Counted from the stretch's first letter, positions 25,239 to 34,977 are shown. The stretch: DNA of 64,000 nucleotides from an uncultured Roseobacter sp. (GCF_947491795.1 NZ_CANLKW010000001.1:1328978-1392977), one strand, 5' to 3'. Notes: generated from the letters alone by a model not told the origin. Program-made: numbers and translations.

Positions 25239-25946
25239 TCAGAGTTCCACCCGGACGTCATGCATCCACAGCTTGGGCGGGCGCGACAACATGAAAACCA
25301 CAACATCGGCCAGATCTTCGGGCTCTGTAAAGATGTGGTTGGGCACCTCTTCTCCGGCTTTGGCGAACATGTCCGTGTTGGTGCCTGACTGATAAAGCCC
25401 CGCCACGCGCACCCCTGTTTCGGCCTCGTCTTCCTTGAGCACATCCGTAAAGCCGCGCATGCCGTATTTGGTTGCCGTATATACCGACTGTCCGGCCTGT
25501 GCGACGACACCGGATTTAGAGATCACATTGAGCACAGCCGCCTCGGCCTGCCTGCGCATGGCAGGCAAAAGCGCGCGGGTCAGCTGTATTGTGCCGGTCA
25601 GATTGGTCTGAATGGTGGCTGCCACCATCTCCTCTGAAATCGTATCGAGAGGCCCTGTTTTGTGCCAGATACCCGCGTTGTTGATCAGAATATCCGGTGG
25701 GCCCATCTGTCCGGTCAGATCAGTTACGAACGCGCTGATCGCTGCCGGGTCGGTCAGATCGCAGGTGAAACCTGCCGCCTGCGGTGCTCCTGCGGCAAGT
25801 GTTTGCGCTTTCGTTGCGGCCAGTCGTTCGGCATTGCGCCCCAGAATGGCCAGGCGACACCCCGCGGCCGCCAGCCTGAGGCAGATGTGCCGGCCAATGC
25901 CATCGCTGCCGCCTGTGACAAGGACCAGTTTGTTTTCGAGCTGCAT
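25239..25946 (-). CDS. Short-chain dehydrogenase/reductase (SDR)
   Basis: 235-aa NAD(P)-dependent oxidoreductase. Cofactor motif VTGGSDGIG (residues 9-17), NNAG about 87-90, catalytic Ser in NVISKSGV (about 139) and Tyr-x3-Lys in YTATKYG (about 153-157). Start ATG 25946 follows AGGAGTG; a much longer in-frame reading to 26522 crosses the RNase P RNA gene and is not coding. Substrate not predictable. Ends 293 bases after the rnpB 3' end in the same orientation. Confidence 0.87.
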   Translation of the reverse strand: MQLENKLVLVTGGSDGIGRHICLRLAAAGCRLAILGRNAERLAATKAQTLAAGAPQAAGFTCDLTDPAAISAFVTDLTGQMGPPDILINNAGIWHKTGPLDTISEEMVAATIQTNLTGTIQLTRALLPAMRRQAEAAVLNVISKSGVVAQAGQSVYTATKYGMRGFTDVLKEDEAETGVRVAGLYQSGTNTDMFAKAGEEVPNHIFTEPEDLADVVVFMLSRPPKLWMHDVRVEL

Positions 25947-25965
25947 CGTAACACTCCTGTAATCT

Positions 25966-26378
25966 GCGCGCGGACGGCCTATAAGCCGGATTCTGTTCCC
26001 CGGGGCGAACCCCGGTTCGATGACCATTCCTCTGACCGCCCGGTTGCCCGGACAGCTCCAGCTGCCAACCCGGATCTGCTGGGGCAAAAGCGGCCCCGCC
26101 CGGTTGCCCGGGCACGCGATCCCTATTTGGCATTGCTCCCGGTGGGGCTTGCCTTGCCACGCCTGTTGCCAGACATGCGGTGGGCTCTTACCCCACCGTT
26201 TCACCCTTACCCGGCGTTGGTTTCGGTTGCCCGACCTGACACCTGGCGGTCTGTTTTCTGTGGCGCTTTCCGTCGGGTTGCCCCGCCCGGGCGTTACCCG
26301 GCACCGCTGCTTTTTGGAGTCCGGACTTTCCTCGACACCGGCAGGCCGGCGCCGCGGCCATCCGACCCTCCGCGCAGC
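25966..26378 (-). ncRNA. rnpB: RNase P RNA
   Basis: Catalytic RNA of RNase P, which trims tRNA 5' leaders. Hallmarks on the minus strand: the CGAGGAAAGTCCGGACTCC segment near the 5' end (about 26333-26315), and the 3' ACAGAATCCGGCTTATAGG block (about 25997-25979). P1 can be drawn between GCGCGGAGGGTC at the 5' end and GGCCGTCCGCGC at the 3' end with one mismatch, which sets both boundaries to within a few bases. Length about 413 fits alphaproteobacterial type A RNA. Confidence 0.93.
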
Positions 26379-26473
26379 CGTGTGATGCGCGCAAACGGCA
26401 CCGGCGTCAATAACCGAAGCGGAGGAGTGCCTCCGGCGGGAGTATTTCAGGAAGGGTGAAAAGCCGGGCAAGG

Positions 26474-27115
26474 CTATCCGAGCACAGACAAATCTTCGGG
26501 GGCAAGCGGGCCGGTAGCCCATGGCCGGAACCTCAGGCGCACTGCGCGGAGCAGCGTTTCGTCATCAACTGGTGCTGAAAAGCCGGCCTTTTTTGCACGT
26601 GCCCGGAACCTGTCTGCGGTGGGTGCCGCCGGGTGCGCGGTCACGGCAGCAGGTTGGGCCAGCCCCTGCATTGCGAGGCGTGCCCAGTCGAACCGGGGGC
26701 CCGGATCCTGTTTGCGCCCCGGTGCCATATCTGAATGACCGATCACATTCTGTGGTGGGATATCCCACCGGTGCATGATGGCGCGGATCAGACGCTCGAG
26801 TGCTGCCATCTGCGGCTCGGGGAAAGGGTGCGCACCGGTGTTGTCCAGTTCGATCCCGACGGAGCGCGAGTTGATATCGTCCTGTCCGTGCCATTCGCCC
26901 TGGCCTGCGTGCCAGGCGCGCTGCTCTTCGGGCACCATCTGCGTCACGCGGCCCTGGCGGTCGATCAGGTAGTGTGCAGAAACCTCAGCCACCGGATCGC
27001 AGAGCCGCTGCAACGCGGCCCCTGCGCTCTGCATGGCTGTGTAGTGAATAACGATGATTTCAGGCGTCAGCCCGTTTTTGCGCGGGCCGGAATTCGGCGA
27101 AGGGTGCTGGTGCAC
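26474..27115 (-). CDS. N-acetylmuramoyl-L-alanine amidase, amidase_2 type
   Basis: 213-aa zinc amidase that cleaves the muramic acid-peptide bond of (anhydro)muropeptides, as AmpD/AmiD do in recycling. Zinc ligands: His24 (VIHYTAM), His127 (VIGHSDMAPGRK) and Asp137; Glu89 in SVGIELDN is the catalytic acid candidate. The C-terminal 65 residues form a small helical peptidoglycan-binding-like region. No signal peptide, so cytoplasmic (AmpD-like). Start GTG 27115, five bases after the upstream lipoprotein stop, so the two are co-transcribed. Confidence 0.88.
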   Translation of the reverse strand: MHQHPSPNSGPRKNGLTPEIIVIHYTAMQSAGAALQRLCDPVAEVSAHYLIDRQGRVTQMVPEEQRAWHAGQGEWHGQDDINSRSVGIELDNTGAHPFPEPQMAALERLIRAIMHRWDIPPQNVIGHSDMAPGRKQDPGPRFDWARLAMQGLAQPAAVTAHPAAPTADRFRARAKKAGFSAPVDDETLLRAVRLRFRPWATGPLAPEDLSVLG

Positions 27116-27120
27116 GCGTT

Positions 27121-27885
27121 TCAGCCCTGAGAGGCCCTGCGAAAGGGTGTGGGATCCCAGGCGCAGGCATATCCGTCGCCATCAGGGTCGAGGCCCAGCC
27201 GGTCCCGCGCGGGGCCGCCACGTTCGAGAAAATCAATCTGCGCCAGGTCGGGCGAGGCGTATTTGGCACAGTTGCGGCGGGCTTTGGCTTCGCCGTTCAA
27301 TCCGGCACGCGCATAGACACGCTCACCCCGCGCATGGGATGTCTGAAGCGCGAAGGCCACGATATTGGGCTGGCTGTCGCCGGTGCGTTCAGGCAGCGCC
27401 TGGGGTGCCACGACCTCATATTGTGCACGGTTGCGCTCGATCCGCGCGGCGTCGCTCTCGATCGTCTGGCGGCCTGCCACGGCTTCGAAATCATTCTCGT
27501 CGGAGATCCCAGGATTGCTGACGGCCAGCGGTGCCGGGTTGGCCGGGCTTGCCTGCACGGGTGCCACGCCTGAATTCAGCGCCGCGCTGTCAGCTGCGGG
27601 TGCCCCGGTCTGTGCCAGAATGCGCCGGGTTTCTGCTGCGGTTGCCTCCGCCGAACCCGGCACCGGTGTAACACCGGTCACAGGCGGCGGCGCGCCGGTT
27701 CCGCCCAGCGGGGCCTGCACCGTGTCCGGGACACGGAACGCATCGCCCTGCAGGGCAGCATCCCGCGCCTGCTGTGCCTCGAATGATGTGCCAAAGCCCA
27801 CGCCGCGGGCGCTGTCTGGTATCTGTGGTGCACAGGCTGCAACACCGGCTGCCATCAGAGGTACAAGAATAGTCCGGAAACGCAT
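27121..27885 (-). CDS. Lipoprotein with C-terminal Excalibur domain
   Basis: 254 aa. Signal peptide with lipobox VAAC (Cys18) at the N-terminus from ATG 27885. A long Ala/Pro/Gly-rich linker (about 45-170) is followed by an Excalibur Ca2+-binding domain at the end: RNCAKYASPDLAQIDF, then LDPDGDGYACAWDP with the D-x-D-x-D-G-x-x-C motif and two Cys. Excalibur domains occur on extracytoplasmic proteins, often nucleases or wall proteins; here it stands alone. Upstream of the cell-wall amidase in one transcription unit. Confidence 0.87.
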   Translation of the reverse strand: MRFRTILVPLMAAGVAACAPQIPDSARGVGFGTSFEAQQARDAALQGDAFRVPDTVQAPLGGTGAPPPVTGVTPVPGSAEATAAETRRILAQTGAPAADSAALNSGVAPVQASPANPAPLAVSNPGISDENDFEAVAGRQTIESDAARIERNRAQYEVVAPQALPERTGDSQPNIVAFALQTSHARGERVYARAGLNGEAKARRNCAKYASPDLAQIDFLERGGPARDRLGLDPDGDGYACAWDPTPFRRASQG

Positions 27886-27919
27886 GGGCCTGCCTGTCGT
27901 TTTTTGCTCTGCGCTCAGA

Positions 27920-29407
27920 TTACCACCATTTCGCAGGCTTTGCCACAAAGCCGGCAGACTGTTCCAGGCGCCATGCAGCCGACAAAAGATCTGCCTCTGC
28001 CCAGGGCTGGCCGATCAGCTGCAGACCCAGCGGCAGACCCTGGTGATCAAGACCTGTGGGAACCGCAATACCCGGCAGACCCGCGAGGTTTACCGTCACG
28101 GTAAAGACATCGTTGAGGTACATGGCCACCGGATCCGCATCCGTCATTTCGCCCAGACCAAAAGCGGAAGAGGGTGTTGCCGGGGTCAGAATCGCATCGA
28201 TCCCTGCAGCAAAGGCCTGCTCGAAATCCTGCTTGATCAGCGTGCGGACTTTGCGCGCACGGTTATAGTATGCGTCGTAAAACCCGGCAGAAAGCACGTA
28301 TGTGCCGATCATGACCCGGCGCTGGACCTCTGCTCCAAAGCCTTCAGCGCGGGTTTTTTCATACATCTCGGTTATGCCGTCGCCCTGATCCAGGGTCGCC
28401 CGGTGTCCGTAACGCACGCCATCATAGCGTGCCAGGTTCGATGATGCCTCGGCCGGTGCAATTACGTAATATGCGGGCAGCGCGTATTTTGTGTGCGGCA
28501 GCGAGATATCGACGATCTGAGCGCCCGCGTCTTTCATCATCGCGATGCCCTCCTGCCAGAGCGCCTCGATCTCTGCAGGCATACCGTCCATCCGGTACTC
28601 TTTCGGGATGCCGATCTTTTTACTGCGCACATCGCCTGTCAGCGCGGCCTCGAAATCGGGCACGGCAAGGTCAGCGGATGTGCTGTCTTTGGGGTCATGG
28701 CCGCACATGGCTTCGAGCATGATCGCCGCATCGCGCACGGATTTGGTCATGGGTCCGGCCTGATCGAGCGAAGAGGCAAAAGCCACAATGCCCCAGCGCG
28801 AGCAGCGCCCGTAGGTGGGCTTGATGCCGACTGTCCCGGTAAAGGCCGCAGGCTGGCGGATTGAGCCGCCCGTATCGGTACCGGTTGCCGCCAGACACAG
28901 GTCTGCCGCGACAGCCGCCGCAGAGCCGCCCGAAGAGCCGCCAGGTGTCAGGGGCGTATCCTCATTTCCACGGCGCCAGGGATTGACCGCATTGCCATAG
29001 ACCGAGGTCTCGTTAGACGAGCCCATCGCAAACTCGTCCATGTTGAGCTTGCCCAGCATCACGGCCCCTGCATCTGCGAGGTTCTGGCTGACGGTGCTTT
29101 CATACTCGGGCAGGAAACCCTGCAGAATGCGCGATCCGGCCTGGCTTGCCACGCCTTTGGTGCAGAAGAGATCCTTGATGCCAATGGGCAGGCCACACAT
29201 GGACGGTGCATCGCCTTTCGCAATCCGCGCATCCGCTGCGGCTGCACGTTCCATCGCCAGTTCGGGCGTGTTGTGCACAAAGGCATTGAGCACGGCAGCA
29301 TCCTCGATGGCGCTCAGGCAGGCGCTGGTCAGCTCTTTTGATGTGGTTTCGCCGGCGCGCAGCGCGTCACGTGCCCCGGCCAGTCCCAGTTTGTTGAGCT
29401 CGGTCAT
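27920..29407 (-). CDS. gatA: Asp-tRNA(Asn)/Glu-tRNA(Gln) amidotransferase subunit A
   Basis: Glutaminase subunit of the GatCAB complex, which amidates misacylated Glu-tRNA(Gln) and Asp-tRNA(Asn). 495 aa, normal. The amidase Ser-cisSer-Lys triad is visible: Lys78 ([10 protein letters not shown]), Ser158 (PGGSSGGSA) and nucleophile Ser182 ([11 protein letters not shown]). The start overlaps the gatC stop by one base (TAATG). gatB is not in the window. An amidase signature family paralogue is excluded by the coupled gatC. Confidence 0.97.
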   Translation of the reverse strand: MTELNKLGLAGARDALRAGETTSKELTSACLSAIEDAAVLNAFVHNTPELAMERAAAADARIAKGDAPSMCGLPIGIKDLFCTKGVASQAGSRILQGFLPEYESTVSQNLADAGAVMLGKLNMDEFAMGSSNETSVYGNAVNPWRRGNEDTPLTPGGSSGGSAAAVAADLCLAATGTDTGGSIRQPAAFTGTVGIKPTYGRCSRWGIVAFASSLDQAGPMTKSVRDAAIMLEAMCGHDPKDSTSADLAVPDFEAALTGDVRSKKIGIPKEYRMDGMPAEIEALWQEGIAMMKDAGAQIVDISLPHTKYALPAYYVIAPAEASSNLARYDGVRYGHRATLDQGDGITEMYEKTRAEGFGAEVQRRVMIGTYVLSAGFYDAYYNRARKVRTLIKQDFEQAFAAGIDAILTPATPSSAFGLGEMTDADPVAMYLNDVFTVTVNLAGLPGIAVPTGLDHQGLPLGLQLIGQPWAEADLLSAAWRLEQSAGFVAKPAKWW

Positions 29408-29694
29408 TATTCCACCACCTTCGGCACCGCAAAGAAGCCTTCCCGCGCATCCGGGGCATTGGACAGCACACGCTCCTGCTGGGAGCCATCGCTTACCACA
29501 TCCACGCGCCGTTTAAGCTGCTGCGGCGTGACGGATGTCATGGGTTCAACACCCTCTACATCCACCTCGCCCAGCTGTTCGATAAAACCCAGGATCGTAT
29601 TGAACTCACCCGCCAGCGCCGGAAGCGCCTCAGGCTCCACCCGGATCCGGGCCAGTTTCGCGACACGCGCAGCGGTGCTCTCATCAATCGACAT
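29407..29694 (-). CDS. gatC: Asp/Glu-tRNA amidotransferase subunit C
   Basis: 95-aa stabilising subunit of GatCAB: N-terminal helix [24 protein letters not shown] in the middle, and the C-terminal LRxD-like part ending [11 protein letters not shown] that wraps GatA. Overlaps gatA by one base. Confidence 0.95.
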   Translation of the reverse strand: MSIDESTAARVAKLARIRVEPEALPALAGEFNTILGFIEQLGEVDVEGVEPMTSVTPQQLKRRVDVVSDGSQQERVLSNAPDAREGFFAVPKVVE

Positions 29695-29723
29695 TACGTC
29701 TTCCTTTTTGGTCCTGCCGCCGT

Positions 29724-30380
29724 TTAGCGCGCGTGTCCCGCCTTGCCAAGCCTGTGCGCGTGGTAAACCGCGATCATCCAGCCCAGCATCAGCCCGTTGA
29801 GCAGGTGCCAGAGGAAATGCGTCCCGCGCGGCACAGCACTGCAGAGCGGCATGTCCAGGGTGCGACAGACCAGCGACACGATCAGGATGCCCGCACCGAT
29901 GGCCATACCGCGCGCCAGTTCCGGCGCCCGTCTCCGGAGAAGGACAGCGTAAATCAGAATAAGCAAAGGCACAGGCGCGTATCCGGCGGATGATCCCAGC
30001 CCGGGCACCTGATCAAAGATCGGCACGGTCAGACCGGCATAGGGGATAAACAGAGCCGTCAGCCCCACCGCCCGCCATCCGCGCAGCCCCCAGCCGTGAC
30101 GGTTGATGGCATAGAGGTACAACAAGATAAAAATGCCGATGGGCACCACATCTGCGAGCGCCGACCAGACCTGTGCATGCGTATGAAAGAGATAGCTTCC
30201 CACACCGATGCAGAACACAACCGCGCACATCATCCGCGCCAGACCATCCCCCGCTGTCCGCCGCCACATAATCACAGCTGCCAGGACAAACGCCAGATTG
30301 GTCACCGCGTTGAGCGGTTCGGCCCAGTAACCAGGGTCAAGACGCTCGCAATAGGCATCGATCTGTCGTGTCAGCTCCAA
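29724..30380 (-). CDS. Ceramidase-like seven-helix membrane protein
   Basis: 218-aa integral membrane protein of the ceramidase/PAQR-related CREST superfamily. The metal-site motifs are present: YCERLDPGYWAEPLNAVTN near the N-terminus, GVGSYLFHTHAQVWSALADVVPI (about 60-82, with the S-x3-H and Asp ligands), and FLWHLLNGL (about 189-197, late His). Bacterial members are membrane hydrolases of unproven substrate; the match is to family, not to a demonstrated ceramidase. 30 bases upstream of gatC on the same strand. Confidence 0.82.
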   Translation of the reverse strand: MELTRQIDAYCERLDPGYWAEPLNAVTNLAFVLAAVIMWRRTAGDGLARMMCAVVFCIGVGSYLFHTHAQVWSALADVVPIGIFILLYLYAINRHGWGLRGWRAVGLTALFIPYAGLTVPIFDQVPGLGSSAGYAPVPLLILIYAVLLRRRAPELARGMAIGAGILIVSLVCRTLDMPLCSAVPRGTHFLWHLLNGLMLGWMIAVYHAHRLGKAGHAR

Positions 30381-30476
30381 ATTTAATCCTTTTGCGTACG
30401 AAATTATCCGCCAGGAGACTTTTCTGCGCGGATTTCCCGGTTACTGTGCCACCTAAAGCAACGGTGGAGAGGTTCA

Positions 30477-31166
30477 ATGAATATCATCTGGATGGGACAT
30501 GGAAGTTTTCGCATTGAAATCGGCGACCAGATTTTGCTGGTCGATCCATGGCTGACGGGCAACCCGATGCTGTCCGAAGACCAGCATGCGGCAGCGACTG
30601 CCGGGGCCACGCACATCCTGATCACACATGGCCATTTCGACCACACGGCAGACCTTGTTGCACTGTCAAAAGAGCTGTCCGCACCGGCCGTCGGCATCTA
30701 CGACATGATGGGTCACTTTGAGGAGACCGAAGGCCTCAGCACCATCGGCTTTAACATGAGCGGAACCGTTATGCTGGGAGATGTTGCCGTCAGCATGGTG
30801 CCCGCGATGCACTCGACCTCTCTGCCGGGGGCCAGCGGCGCACCGGTGGGCCGTGAATGCGGCTTTATCATCCAGGGCGAGGGGCGCACGGTTTATCTGT
30901 CGGGCGACACCGGCATAATGGCGGATATGGCCTGGATCGCGGAATACTATCAGCCGGACATCGGCATTCTCAGTGCGGGCGGCCATTTTACTATGGATAT
31001 GAAGGGGGCTGCCTGGGCAGCAAAGAAGTACTTTGATTTCAAGACCGTGATCCCGTGCCACTACCGCACATTTGATTTTCTTGAACAGTCCGCCGCTGAT
31101 CTGAAAGACGGGCTGCCCGGTGTGGATGTGATTGAGCCTGAGGTTCTGCAACCGATCAGCCTCTGA
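30477..31166 (+). CDS. UPF0173 metal-dependent hydrolase
   Basis: 229-aa metallo-beta-lactamase-fold hydrolase. Metal motif HGHFDH at residues 51-56, further ligands GDTGIM (about 140) and PCHYRTF (about 197). Start ATG 30477 preceded by GGAGAGG. The typical UPF0173 phrases MGHGSFRIE and VDPWLTGNP appear at residues 6-30. Substrate unknown in the family (general conserved hydrolase). Divergent from the ceramidase-like gene across a 96-base promoter region. Confidence 0.93.
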   Translation: MNIIWMGHGSFRIEIGDQILLVDPWLTGNPMLSEDQHAAATAGATHILITHGHFDHTADLVALSKELSAPAVGIYDMMGHFEETEGLSTIGFNMSGTVMLGDVAVSMVPAMHSTSLPGASGAPVGRECGFIIQGEGRTVYLSGDTGIMADMAWIAEYYQPDIGILSAGGHFTMDMKGAAWAAKKYFDFKTVIPCHYRTFDFLEQSAADLKDGLPGVDVIEPEVLQPISL

Positions 31167-31184
31167 CAGGCTGCGGACAGTTTC

Positions 31185-31634
31185 TCAGCGACGGTACCGG
31201 AAAAACGCGCGCAGCATCACTTCCGCCTCTTCGGCGGCAATGCCGTCAAAGACTTCGGGCGCGTGGTGGCACTGCGGATGCGCAAACACCCGCGCCCCAT
31301 GCGCGACGCCCCCTGATTTCGGATCATCCGCCCCATAGTAAAGCCGCCCGATCCGCGCTGCCGATATGGCCGCCGCACACATCGGACAGGGTTCCAGCGT
31401 CACATAAAGGTCATGACCGGTCAGCCGTTCGCTCCCCAGGGCGGCACAGGCCGCCCGGATCGCCAGCACCTCGGCGTGCGCCGTGGGGTCATTCAGCTCC
31501 CGCGTCCGGTTTCCGGCGGCCGCAACGACGCGGCCAGCGGGATCGACAACCACTGCACCCACCGGCACCTCATCGCGTTTTGCGGCGGCGCGGGCCTCTG
31601 AAAGGGCCTGTTCCATATGCGATGTGAAACTCAT
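31185..31634 (-). CDS. tadA: tRNA-specific adenosine deaminase
   Basis: Makes inosine-34 in tRNA-Arg(ACG). 149 aa from ATG 31634; an upstream start at 31712 adds nothing of the family. The zinc site is complete: His53-Ala-Glu55 and Cys83-Pro-Met-Cys86 (EPCPMC), Glu55 the proton shuttle. Divergent from the adjacent pseudouridine synthase gene, a common alphaproteobacterial pairing of RNA-modification genes. Confidence 0.96.
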   Translation of the reverse strand: MSFTSHMEQALSEARAAAKRDEVPVGAVVVDPAGRVVAAAGNRTRELNDPTAHAEVLAIRAACAALGSERLTGHDLYVTLEPCPMCAAAISAARIGRLYYGADDPKSGGVAHGARVFAHPQCHHAPEVFDGIAAEEAEVMLRAFFRYRR

Positions 31635-31696
31635 ACCCGGTGATGCCCTCAAAGCCCTCCCTTTCGCAAGTCCTCCAAACAGGCTATGCCGCCGCC

Positions 31697-32566
31697 ATGA
31701 GCACCGACACACCTCCTCCCGGCGACCGGATCGCCAAAGTTCTCAGCCGCGCAGGCATTGCCAGCCGTCGCGAGGCAGAGCGGATGATAGAAGCCGGCCG
31801 GGTCAGTGTGAACGGCGAAAAGATCACCTCGCCCGCCCTGAACGTCACCGCTGCCGACAAGATCACGGTGGACGGCAAAGAAGTGGGCGAGCCCGACCCG
31901 CCGCGCATCTGGCTTTATCACAAGCCCACCGGGCTGGTCAGCACGGACAATGACGAAAAAGGGCGTGAGACAATCTATGACCATCTGCCCGACGATATGC
32001 CCCGCGTGATGAGCATCGGACGGCTCGACCTGAACTCCGAGGGGCTCTTGCTGCTCACCAACGACGGGGGCGTAAAACGCCGTCTCGAACTGCCATCGAC
32101 CGGCTGGCTGCGGCGCTACCGCGTGCGCGTCAACGGCCGCCCCACGGATGATACGCTCGAACCCCTGCGCCGGGGCATCACCGCTGACGGCGAGCATTTT
32201 CAGCCGATGACCGTAACGCTGGACCGCCAGCAGGGTGCCAATGCCTGGCTGACCGTCGGCCTGCGCGAAGGCCGCAACCGCGAAATCCGCCGCGCGCTGG
32301 CCGAGGTGGGCCTGTCTGTGAACCGCCTCATCCGGATCAGCTATGGCCCCTTTCAACTGGGCGAGCTGAAACAGGGGATGGTGGAGGAGCTGCGCCGCAA
32401 GGTCGTGCGCGACCAGCTCGGGCTGGAAGCGGAAGACGACAGCGGACGCGCCAGGCGGGCCTCTGCGGGCAAAAAAGGACCGGGACAGAAACGCAGCAGC
32501 AAGCCCGCTGTTTCGCGCAGCCCGTCGCGCAGAACACGTCCCGGGCAACCCGGTCGCAGATCCTGA
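31697..32566 (+). CDS. rRNA pseudouridine synthase, RluB/RsuA type
   Basis: 289 aa. N-terminal S4 RNA-binding domain (residues 10-56), then the RsuA/RluB/E/F catalytic domain with the catalytic Asp111 in GRLDLNSEGLLLLTND. The last 40 residues are a Lys/Arg/Ser-rich tail. RluB acts on 23S U2605 in E. coli; that target is likely but RluE/F cannot be excluded. Start ATG 31697; an upstream start at 31640 lacks family residues. Confidence 0.92.
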   Translation: MSTDTPPPGDRIAKVLSRAGIASRREAERMIEAGRVSVNGEKITSPALNVTAADKITVDGKEVGEPDPPRIWLYHKPTGLVSTDNDEKGRETIYDHLPDDMPRVMSIGRLDLNSEGLLLLTNDGGVKRRLELPSTGWLRRYRVRVNGRPTDDTLEPLRRGITADGEHFQPMTVTLDRQQGANAWLTVGLREGRNREIRRALAEVGLSVNRLIRISYGPFQLGELKQGMVEELRRKVVRDQLGLEAEDDSGRARRASAGKKGPGQKRSSKPAVSRSPSRRTRPGQPGRRS

Positions 32567-32765
32567 TCCGTGCGTACAACTGCGCGCGCTGGTGAAAAGA
32601 CAGCGGCGTTTCCCCCTCGCATCCAACGCCCCGTGTCATCACATTGACGCAGGTGCCTGTCATACATGGCAAAAAACGGTATAAAGGCGCAAAGCCGGAT
32701 TGATAACTGGCGCGGTTGTAAATGTCCGCATATATTCGCAGAGTGTTCAGGTACGAGGGAGAGGC

Positions 32766-32855
32766 ATGGCGCCCACGACATTTCAGAAAATCGCCTTTGT
32801 GGCCCTGCTTGCGGTCATGCTGGGTGTAACTGCCGGCCTTCTGGACGGGCTCTGA
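32766..32855 (+). CDS. 29-aa single-pass membrane micro-protein
   Basis: ATG 32766 follows a GGGAGAGG site and encodes MAPTTFQKIAFVALLAVMLG... with one hydrophobic helix (about residues 8-26) ending LLDGL. It stops 4 bases before the XpaC-like gene start. The excellent ribosome site and operonic spacing support a real small gene heading the membrane module; it is too short for ordinary gene callers. Function unknown; it may be a regulatory subunit of the module. Confidence 0.6.
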   Translation: MAPTTFQKIAFVALLAVMLGVTAGLLDGL

Positions 32856-32859
32856 ACCT

Positions 32860-33747
32860 ATGGCCCAGCGATACGGTGGAAAATACAGCCCCGGCGGCAA
32901 AACCGAAACGAAACCGGCGCGGCCCGGCGCTTATGCAGGCGCCCGGGTAGATCCGGCCGGTGCCCGCGCAAATCTGATGTTTCTACCGGCTGTCGTGCTG
33001 CTCTTTGCGGCGGTTTTGATTGGCGGTGCGATCCCGATAGCAACAGGCGCTGCCGGTGCGGGCATCCTCAGTCTCGGGGCCTGGTTGCTGCGCGGCGGTC
33101 TGCAGGCAGAGGCCGCATGGCAGGCCCGCAAAGTCGCGCGCCGCCCTGCCGTGCCGCGAAAAATCCTCGCTGCCCTGCTGGCGGGGGCCGGTACAGGTCT
33201 CGGTGCGCTCACCCACGGCGGGGGCATTCTGGCGGCTGTGATTTTCGGCGCTGTGGTCTGCGGTCTGCACATCGCCGCTTTTGGCGTCGATCCGCTCAGC
33301 GACAAGGGTATGGAAGGCATCGACACCTTCCAGCAGGACCGGGTTGCGCGCGTGGTCGATGAGGCCGAAGCCCATCTGAGCGCCATGACCGATGCCCTGA
33401 AACGCGCGTCCGACCGCGAGGTGACCGCGCGCATGGAACAGTTCCAGGCCGCTGCCCGCCGCCTTATTGGCACGGTCGAGGATGATCCCCGGGATCTCAC
33501 AGCGGCACGGAAATATCTGGGCGTTTATCTGATGGGGGCCCGCGATGCCTCGGTCAAATTTGCCGATATCTATGCCCGGTCCCGCGATGCCGGTGCGAAA
33601 AGTGACTATCTGGACCTGCTGGATGACATGGAAGAGAATTTTGCAGCACGCACCGAAACGCTGCTGCTGGATGACCAGAGCGACCTCACGGTCGAGATTG
33701 AGGTCCTGCGGGACCGCCTGAAACGCGAAGGGGTGCGCACAGAATGA
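32860..33747 (+). CDS. XpaC-like membrane protein (5-bromo-4-chloroindolyl-phosphate hydrolysis family)
   Basis: 295 aa. Hydrophilic N-terminus (1-40), two or three membrane segments (about 43-60, 62-75, 110-140), then a long soluble alpha-helical region (145-295) with coiled-coil character ending LEVLRDRLKREG. The family is named for B. subtilis XpaC but its biochemical role is not established. It is nearly always next to TelA, as here: telA starts 27 bases on. Confidence 0.8.
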   Translation: MAQRYGGKYSPGGKTETKPARPGAYAGARVDPAGARANLMFLPAVVLLFAAVLIGGAIPIATGAAGAGILSLGAWLLRGGLQAEAAWQARKVARRPAVPRKILAALLAGAGTGLGALTHGGGILAAVIFGAVVCGLHIAAFGVDPLSDKGMEGIDTFQQDRVARVVDEAEAHLSAMTDALKRASDREVTARMEQFQAAARRLIGTVEDDPRDLTAARKYLGVYLMGARDASVKFADIYARSRDAGAKSDYLDLLDDMEENFAARTETLLLDDQSDLTVEIEVLRDRLKREGVRTE

Positions 33748-33774
33748 CGCAGCCCGCAAAGGAGAGGACCCGGA

Positions 33775-34971
33775 ATGTCTGAGACGATACGCGAAAAAGC
33801 ACAGGCCGCGCTGGCCGAGGTGGAACAGGTAACGGCGGTTGTGCTGCCCGAACCGGCAGAGGCCACCGCAATTGTCCCCCTGGCCGAGGCCGATGCGCCC
33901 GCCAGTGCCGAGATCACCCGGCGCATGGCCGAGATCGACATGGAAGACACAAACTCCATCGTCTCCTTTGGCAGCCGCGCGCAGGTCGAACTGCAGGAAA
34001 TCAGCCAGGCAATGCTGGGCGGCGTGCGCAACAAGGACGTCGGCCCCGCCGGTGACAGCCTGCGCAACATCGTCTCGACCATCCGCGGTTTTTCCGTCTC
34101 GGAGCTGGACGTGCGCCGCAAGCGCAGTTTCTGGGAGAAACTGCTGGGCAAGGCCGCGCCCTTTGCGCAGTTCACCGCGAAATTTGAACAGGTCCAGGAC
34201 CAGATCGACCGCATCACCGACGACCTGCTCAAACACGAGCACACATTGCTCAAAGATATCAAATCGCTCGATATCCTCTATGACAAAACGCTGCAGTTCT
34301 ATGACGAGCTGGCGCTGTACATTGCTGCGGGCGAGGAAAAGCTGCGCGATCTGGATGAGAATACGATCCCGGCCAAAGCCGCAGAAGTAGATGCAGCACC
34401 CGAAGGTGATCAGGTTATGGTCGCACAGGAGTTGCGTGATCTGCGCGCCGCCCGCGACGATCTGGAACGCCGTGTGCATGATCTGAAACTGACCCGCCAG
34501 GTGACCATGCAGTCGCTGCCTTCGATCCGGCTGGTTCAGGAAAACGACAAATCACTGGTGACCAAGATCAACTCTACCCTCGTGAACACAGTGCCGCTGT
34601 GGGAAACGCAGCTGGCTCAGGCCGTGACCATCCAGCGCTCTGCCGAGGCCGCCGCTGCCGTGCGGGACGCCAATGACCTGACCAACGAGTTGCTGACCGC
34701 CAACGCCAAAAACCTGCGCGAAAGCAACAAAATCATCCGCGAGGAAATGGAACGCGGTGTTTTTGACATCGAAGCGGTCAAACAGGCCAATGCCGATCTG
34801 ATCGGCACCATCGAAGAAAGCCTGCAGATCGCAGACGAAGGAAAAGCGCGCCGCGCTGCCGCCGAAACCGAGCTGCAGGAAATGGAAACCCGCCTGCGCG
34901 ACACACTGGCCTCGGCCAAAGCGCGCGGCGATGGCACCGGCGACACCGCTGGCACTGCCGTTCCGGGCTGA
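33775..34971 (+). CDS. TelA-family toxic-anion-resistance protein
   Basis: 398 aa, soluble and highly helical. Conserved blocks: the early FGSRAQVELQEISQAML (about 64-80), RKRSFWEKLLG and QIDRITDDLLKHEHTLLKDIK in the middle, TRQVTMQSLPSIRLVQ (about 241-256), and TVPLWETQLAQAV. The family was named for tellurite resistance; in larger surveys TelA genes go with XpaC-like and Ter-type membrane stress genes. It lies between the XpaC-like and DUF2927 genes. Confidence 0.9.
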   Translation: MSETIREKAQAALAEVEQVTAVVLPEPAEATAIVPLAEADAPASAEITRRMAEIDMEDTNSIVSFGSRAQVELQEISQAMLGGVRNKDVGPAGDSLRNIVSTIRGFSVSELDVRRKRSFWEKLLGKAAPFAQFTAKFEQVQDQIDRITDDLLKHEHTLLKDIKSLDILYDKTLQFYDELALYIAAGEEKLRDLDENTIPAKAAEVDAAPEGDQVMVAQELRDLRAARDDLERRVHDLKLTRQVTMQSLPSIRLVQENDKSLVTKINSTLVNTVPLWETQLAQAVTIQRSAEAAAAVRDANDLTNELLTANAKNLRESNKIIREEMERGVFDIEAVKQANADLIGTIEESLQIADEGKARRAAAETELQEMETRLRDTLASAKARGDGTGDTAGTAVPG

Positions 34972-34977
34972 TCTGTC

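Noticed and set aside
25947..26522. N-terminal extension of the 25239 SDR frame
   Set aside because: Runs through the RNase P RNA gene; the true start is ATG 25946 with its own ribosome site.
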